Of a stretch of 64,000 nt of DNA, positions 58,939 through 64,000 are shown one piece after another. The position numbers were made by a program, and so were the translations under genes. Source of the DNA: Plasmopara viticola (lineage: Eukaryota; Oomycota; Peronosporomycetes; Peronosporales; Peronosporaceae). The DNA is taken from the NCBI GenBank assembly GCA_001695595.3, contig MBPM02000093.1, positions 186,001-250,000 on the forward strand, written 5' to 3'. The notes below the pieces were generated by a model that saw only the letters and a program-made list of their open reading frames with translations, was not told where the DNA came from and did not search any database. The first letter of the stretch is position 1; every line of letters begins with the position of its first letter.

Positions 58939-61900
58939 TCACATATTCAAAGGCATGGTAGTGATTTCATCTTTCAAGACAAGGCTCTTATCGTAAATGA
59001 GATTAGAATTGTTTTTGTTCGCCTATAAGTAACAAATAGCTTAGTTTTCTCAACCATTTAAAGCCCTTGTTTTTTCCTGTGAGCATGATGCGTTCTTTGA
59101 CAACGTATTCAAAGGTCTGAGGACAAAGTACGTTCGAGTTCCGTGATCTGTAAAATTCTTTAGCTAGAGGTTGGTCTTTGGCAGCTTAGTCTTCTTGTCG
59201 ATTTTATCACCTAAATAGCAGATATAGTTCTCGGAACTGAGACTGATTATCACATTGCAACGAAAGCTTTCTTGTTGAGACTCGGGATACGACGATCAAA
59301 TGACGCATTTTCCTTTGTCATAGCGCGGATGGTATTTTCATCTGACATGAATTGAATTTCCTTTTGCTTGCTTTAGTCCATACCTGATCGACTAAAAGCA
59401 CTATTGCCAACCAATTTCATCATCTTAGTTAGCATGCTGCTGCTCTTGGCAAACTCATGGACAACAGATACTTCTTTGATTAGTTTCTTAAAGTCATCAG
59501 ATTGAAAGGCATAGTCTTTAAATTTAGATATAACCGTCTCAGTTGATATCTGATGATATGGAAGCCCTTTAAAATATTTTTAACATCGTCTTCATCATCT
59601 TCTAAACGCCACTTCAAGACAGTTTTAAGGTTGTTTCAAATAAATCCATTGCTTTGTTTACATCTCCCTTGCGTCGTGCATCGGACACTTAGTTCATCAA
59701 CGACTTAAAAGGTTCGCTTCGTGATCAACATTCCAGAATAGAGATTCATCTTCTGAAGAGACGTTTAAATGAGGATCTTCTTCTCGAAGCAGCTTCCAAT
59801 GAGCTTGCGACTCGTCTTTGACATATTCTCACCACGAGATTAATTGTAGTCAAACATGTGAGCACCGATGATCTCTTCTGTTGGTTCAATATCAGTTTTT
59901 TTATATAAATGTCACTTCACCGAAAAAGTCTTTAAGTGTTCTGCAGTCACAATGTCGCATTTAAATAGTCCAAATAACTTGTTCATTTATGTCATCAACA
60001 AAATTGTCGTATACATCGATCGTAGTCAGACGCTCGCATCCGATTACCGAGACACCGTAGATACAAGGCATTCACATCGTACTTAATAATCTTCTTACAT
60101 GTTTCACCCCCTCAAGTTGAAGTCTCGTTCCGCTTCGTATACCAACTAAAGATAATAGAGGGCCTTCCTGCGATGATGGCCTTCATCTTGCGGTAAGTAT
60201 CCGAGTATCTTTCATCAATAGAGTAACCCAGACGGTCAGAATTGAATTCGATATTTCATTTGTGGCGAAACGCCCTTTAAGATTTTACGAGAGACCTTGC
60301 AATGAACACAACTGATCATTTTATTACCATCCTCATGGCCTCTTTATGATCAATACAATCGGCTGACACATTCTCCTTACTGAGTCTGACGTAGCAGTAG
60401 CTTCAAAGGTAATACTGCTTTTTCAATAAATCATTCAGATGTTGCATGGTGATCGCGACGTCGCGTTTAGCGTCTATGCCTTGCTTGATGTAGCCCGAGT
60501 ATCGTTTTTCAATAAAATCGAACGGCGTGGCAAATTTTTTATCTGGGATTACGAGCTCTCGAGTCTTGTATATCACCTTCCTACTTAGCCTAGAAAAGAC
60601 ACTATCACAAAACATATCTAAGTCAAAACGCTTAAATAGCCCCCTTAGCTTCTGTATAGCCTTGATAGATGGTCCGACGTCGGAATTTGGACCAGGTGAG
60701 TAGATCCTTAATAGTTTTATTTCATAGTGCTCCCGAACAAATTGTATTCATTTGTAATCATCACCACTGATATTCGAGCACCGGGGTTTGGTATAGAACA
60801 CAAATTAAATGGAAGCTCTGTCATAATGAGAGCTTCGAAGCTGGTAATGTACTCATATGGAGAAACGCTTTTGGTCAATTCGCACGTACAACGAATTATG
60901 TCTTCACACCGACATCCACCGATATTAGTTTTGACATATCCACCGTAGCTTGTTTCTGCCGGTACATAGTCAATGATGTCAAGCATTTTGAAGCTGTCGG
61001 TGGCGATAGCCATGTATCCACCATCCTTGATTATCAATTTGACATTATCGGATCCTATTGAACCAAACAGGTCGCTCTTGATCAAGTTGATGTCATAATT
61101 ACCACTCTTGTAACCGAGTACTGGTGATTGATCCAAAAAAACTTTCACATCGTTTCGAGATAACTTTAAGATTTCATGTAATTGTGTAATTCTGTTTTCT
61201 CGAGACGATGTGTTTTTTTTTAAATCTTCAAGCGCACTGCCATTCATAATACCGCTTCGAGGATAGATAAAGCTTCTTTATCGAATGGTAGATAGCCTTG
61301 AATGTATTCTGATGACAATCGCTATTGAAACCCGCCACCTCCTTCCTATCGTTGGTCATGTCATCCATCAATAGTATCGGCTCTTCACGAACAAAACACT
61401 TTGTCTTTTTAGTCAAACTATCTGAGATTCTCACCGATACAGAAACATGCTGATTATCATATATCATACTAGATCCATGTGCCTCAATAAGTGGCTTTAA
61501 TATTGCCTCACAATCATAAACTACGAAGTGATCGAAGTAGTAATCAATGTTTTTGAACGAGTACTCATTGATCAGCTTTTTGATTTTGTTCTCAGGTGGT
61601 GTGTAAATGGTTGAAGTGACACGAAAGCCTTTAATATAATCAGATCATATTTGTACTTCGTATGAGCTGGATTTAATGCGTTGTTTTCAAAAACAAATAA
61701 TTACCGCGACTGGACTTATCACTGTCTTTGATGTAGAAGGCATGTCCATCATGAGAAGTGTATTATCAGATCTACCTACAGTAGGTCCAATACAATCGAC
61801 GGCATGAGTAGTGAGGTCATAGCCATATACGTTGATATTCAGCTTGAAGAAATTTTCGATCAGATTAAACTCAAGCATATCGATCGGCTTGAAGCTCGTG

Positions 61901-62600
61901 TGGAGACTGAGTGAAAATGTTAACTTTGTGTAGGTACAATATCACTTGATTGCTTCTTTTACTTGAGCTACAACCTTTCGTTGCTCCTTTTCTTCCTGTA
62001 AATGATATGCAATGCAATACACGTTTGTTGTTGCTTCTTGGAAAGTTGGTAAAGTACTCGCTACTTTCTAAAAAAGTTCAAAAACTTTAGCATCGCTTTC
62101 ACCAACAGCATGGTTGCGGTAATCGATCAAGGTTTTAAAATCTTTGATCGACTTTGCCTTGAACCAGACTTCAGATATATAAGAGTATTCGATAGTTCTT
62201 TATTTGGATATCCGCAATTACCTTGCTTGCATTGGCCTGGTCTGTCATAGACGGTAATGTTGGCTATGTTTGGATAAAAGAAGAATTAGTATAACTAATA
62301 GGGCCATACAAAGTGCGTTTGAGTGCAAGATTGACCTTGTAAGCCTTCTTTTGCGTAAGAAGCACACTGTCATAAAACTCACTAGCAGGGAGTTGCTCAT
62401 ACAGATGCTCCTCACCGTTTTCTTTTCACCTCGAATCATTGCTATATTCTGGTGGTAGGCGAGTCTTAAGTTTTGCCTCGCTAACCTTATAATGCTTGCA
62501 ATAAGCTTCAAGTTCTTCGAATGGGTTGGGTTTCCAGAATACACCATTTTTCCGTTGTGGCCACGTTCCTTGACGCGATAGCTTGTGACCCATATACCAG
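58939..62600 (-). pseudogene. Protein-primed family B DNA polymerase remnant (Maverick/Polinton)
   Basis: Minus-strand gene read from about 62.6 kb to a stop at 58939-58941, in many frame-broken blocks. In order: an N-terminal block (FWKPNPFEELEAYCKHYKV, about 62.54 kb); ENFFKLNINVYGYD and YIKDSDKSSRGNYLF (61.9-61.7 kb), typical of transposon-type polymerases; ExoI VVYDCEAIL (about 61.51 kb); ExoII VLGYKSGNYDINLIK (about 61.1 kb); FKMLDIIDYVPAETSYGGYV and SPYEYITSFEAL (61.0-60.8 kb); PSIIFSWY and motif A KYDVNALYLRCLGN (about 60.07 kb); motif B KLVGNSAFSRSGMD (about 59.41 kb); the ENYICYLGDK block (about 59.22 kb); and the C-terminal IYDKSLVLKDEITTMPL (about 58.98 kb). The motif C (DTDS) segment expected between motif B and ENYICYLG is missing. 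Longest open block: 60717-61247. Polymerases of this type prime from a terminal protein and replicate Polintons. Dead copy. Confidence 0.85.
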
Positions 62601-64000
62601 GTCTAAGACGTAGACGCTTAAGTCCTTCGAGTCAAACATAGTTGCTATATATCGTTGGCAATATTATTTCCGGAAAATCTTACTATATGACTAAACCATG
62701 TACTAGAATCACTTACCATAATCACCTCAGCTTACAGTACTTTGATTTTAGATCACTCTAATTTGGTATCATTTCTAATAAATGCTTGATTATTTTCACT
62801 CTTTCTTCGATGCTCGTTATTCCTTAGATTTTTGATCTCTTCTCACGATTCTTGAGATAAAACTCTCTTCGGGTGTGTGTGACCTAATCTCTTTGGTATA
62901 CTTCACGTGAGTAAGTCATGATTCTTATTTTAGTTGACTTCTTCCTACAAGTATTATTCTCGACTAATGATATTTGGCACGGAATACTACTCCTGCCACT
63001 GAAAACTGAAAATGCTATGATATATTGTATTTGTACCATTATACATGAAGTAAATATAGAGGTGAAGCACTCTTTTTTTGACACGCAGCATGCATTATGG
63101 GTTTATTGCTTCAATACTACTCATTGAGACGCAATCATAAAGCTACGATACGGGTGGCTGATTCACGGCGCACACACAAAAGCGTCGAATGGAGATCCGA
63201 CGCAATGGCTGGCCGTTTCGGCGACTCGGTAAGGAATTGTTCTTTTTTTATTGCTGCGCTTTCGTACCCGTGATGTAATACGACGTTGGCGATATATTGC
63301 TCGACATTGTCGACAACTAGAAGCATGAAATCCTCGTTCGGTCAACAAATCGGACAGGATTAGACTAAGATCATCTATGATTAATCGAGACATTACACGA
63401 GATCAGATTATACAATGAGCCACATGAGTGATGATCTTTATGATGTGGTACACATCAACTGAGAATGTGAGAAAGTAAACGAAGAAGAAGCGGATAGAAG
63501 AGCGAATGGAGATGAAGTTAACTCCGTCGCGCGCACTTGTCTCGGCAACACTTTTGACAAGAGGCTGCGTGACGTGTTTTCCCTCCGCGCAGCAATTCCA
63601 GTGGTGAGAACGCATGACTGGTTTGCGTATTCCATGCTATTGATGGTGCTTGATGTACTTAGTCGAATGAATAACTTTCGTCAATTCAAAGCGATGACGA
63701 CGATTCGGAAGTCGTGTTGAGCTGGGACTTGAACAACCTGAATTTGTTTGTGGTGGCAGAGAATGCCTAGAACCCAGCCCGTTCATCTGGTTGGTTGCAG
63801 ACACAGCCCCCACATATCACGGTCAACTCGTTCACAGATGACCTCGTTAATGAGCTTTGCCCAGTGGAAGGTTGTGGCTGTGGGCGTGTGTTGGTGGGCC
63901 AATTACACCAGACCAGCTCACCGCCGTTGCAGTGACGCTGGTTAACCTTGTTAAACAATAAATTATGCAAGATGCTGCACATGTTGTTCTTCCATATGTC
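62601..64000. other. Flank of the element, no recognised gene
   Basis: Only short ORFs. A 30-codon piece at 63506 opens like a secretory start (MKLTPSRALVSATLLTRGCV) but stops after AQQFQW, and no splice site extends it in frame. At about 63790-63930 a plus-strand run (TVNSFTDDLVNELCPVEG, then CGCGRVLVGQ) looks coding-like but has no start. Either could be a fragment of a gene continuing past the window. Confidence 0.4.

Noticed and set aside
63506..63600. Short secretory-looking start (MKLTPSRALVSATLL) as a secreted protein gene
   Set aside because: It stops after 33 codons and the nearby GT donors do not join to the downstream coding-like run in frame; without the sequence past the window it cannot be supported.
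1..64000. CRISPR arrays, bacterial operons or organellar DNA
   Set aside because: No regularly spaced identical repeats were found, the genes are spliced eukaryotic nuclear genes, and the repeats present are coding, SINE or simple repeats.

Overview
This window is nuclear DNA of an oomycete, most likely of the Peronosporales (Phytophthora or downy mildew type). The evidence is compact eukaryotic genes with few, short introns (54-97 bp); typical oomycete content (laccase-like multicopper oxidase, PLD3/4-like ectoenzyme, mucin-like surface proteins); and long gene-poor stretches filled with decayed transposons (Ty3/gypsy, MULE, tRNA-derived SINE, Maverick/Polinton). Species cannot be fixed from the sequence alone.

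Layout. 1-6.2 kb: gene-poor, with two opposed Ty3/gypsy remnants (2.5-4.4 kb) and a SINE at 5.58-5.89 kb whose inverted partner lies at 10.8-11.1 kb. 6.3-7.6 kb: a Cys-rich single-pass membrane protein with a frame-broken 3' tail. 13.5-15.2 kb: a small probable mitochondrial protein (one-base frame break in a T run), then a three-exon TAP42/IGBP1 homologue (PP2A regulator). 15.7-16.9 kb: a dead MULE transposase with SWIM and damaged zinc-knuckle remnants. 17-22.9 kb: gene desert with a perfect 31-bp stem-loop at 18.5 kb. 23-24.5 kb: dynactin subunit 2 (dynamitin), four exons. 24.7-30.2 kb (minus): a giant 1831-aa surface protein with a Thr/Pro/Ala/Val mucin-like repeat stalk and a polytopic membrane C-terminus. 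30.2-30.6 kb: a candidate two-exon small secreted protein, divergent from it.

30.6-38.9 kb is gene-poor. 39-45.7 kb is the densest gene cluster: secreted multicopper oxidase (plus), PLD3/4-like protein (minus, tail-to-tail with the oxidase), and NOM1/Sgd1 (plus, five exons), which shares a 124-bp divergent promoter with the PLD gene. 45.7-53.9 kb is gene-poor with a degenerate AACTTC-type repeat at 50.3 kb.

53.9-62.6 kb holds the most unusual content: remnants of a virus-like element. A minus-strand pseudogene of a protein-primed family B DNA polymerase (Maverick/Polinton type) spans about 58.9-62.6 kb, with ExoI, ExoII, motif A and motif B recognisable and the motif C segment apparently deleted. 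Nearby are a phage/virus fibre-like gene remnant with an S74-chaperone-like end, an 11-residue repeat ORF, and a terminator-like hairpin. The host genes are ordinary housekeeping or surface functions (PP2A control, dynein/dynactin transport, ribosome biogenesis, secreted oxidase, nuclease/lipase-like ectoenzyme) and are not an operon-like unit. The shared signal is a small gene island set in transposon-rich DNA.
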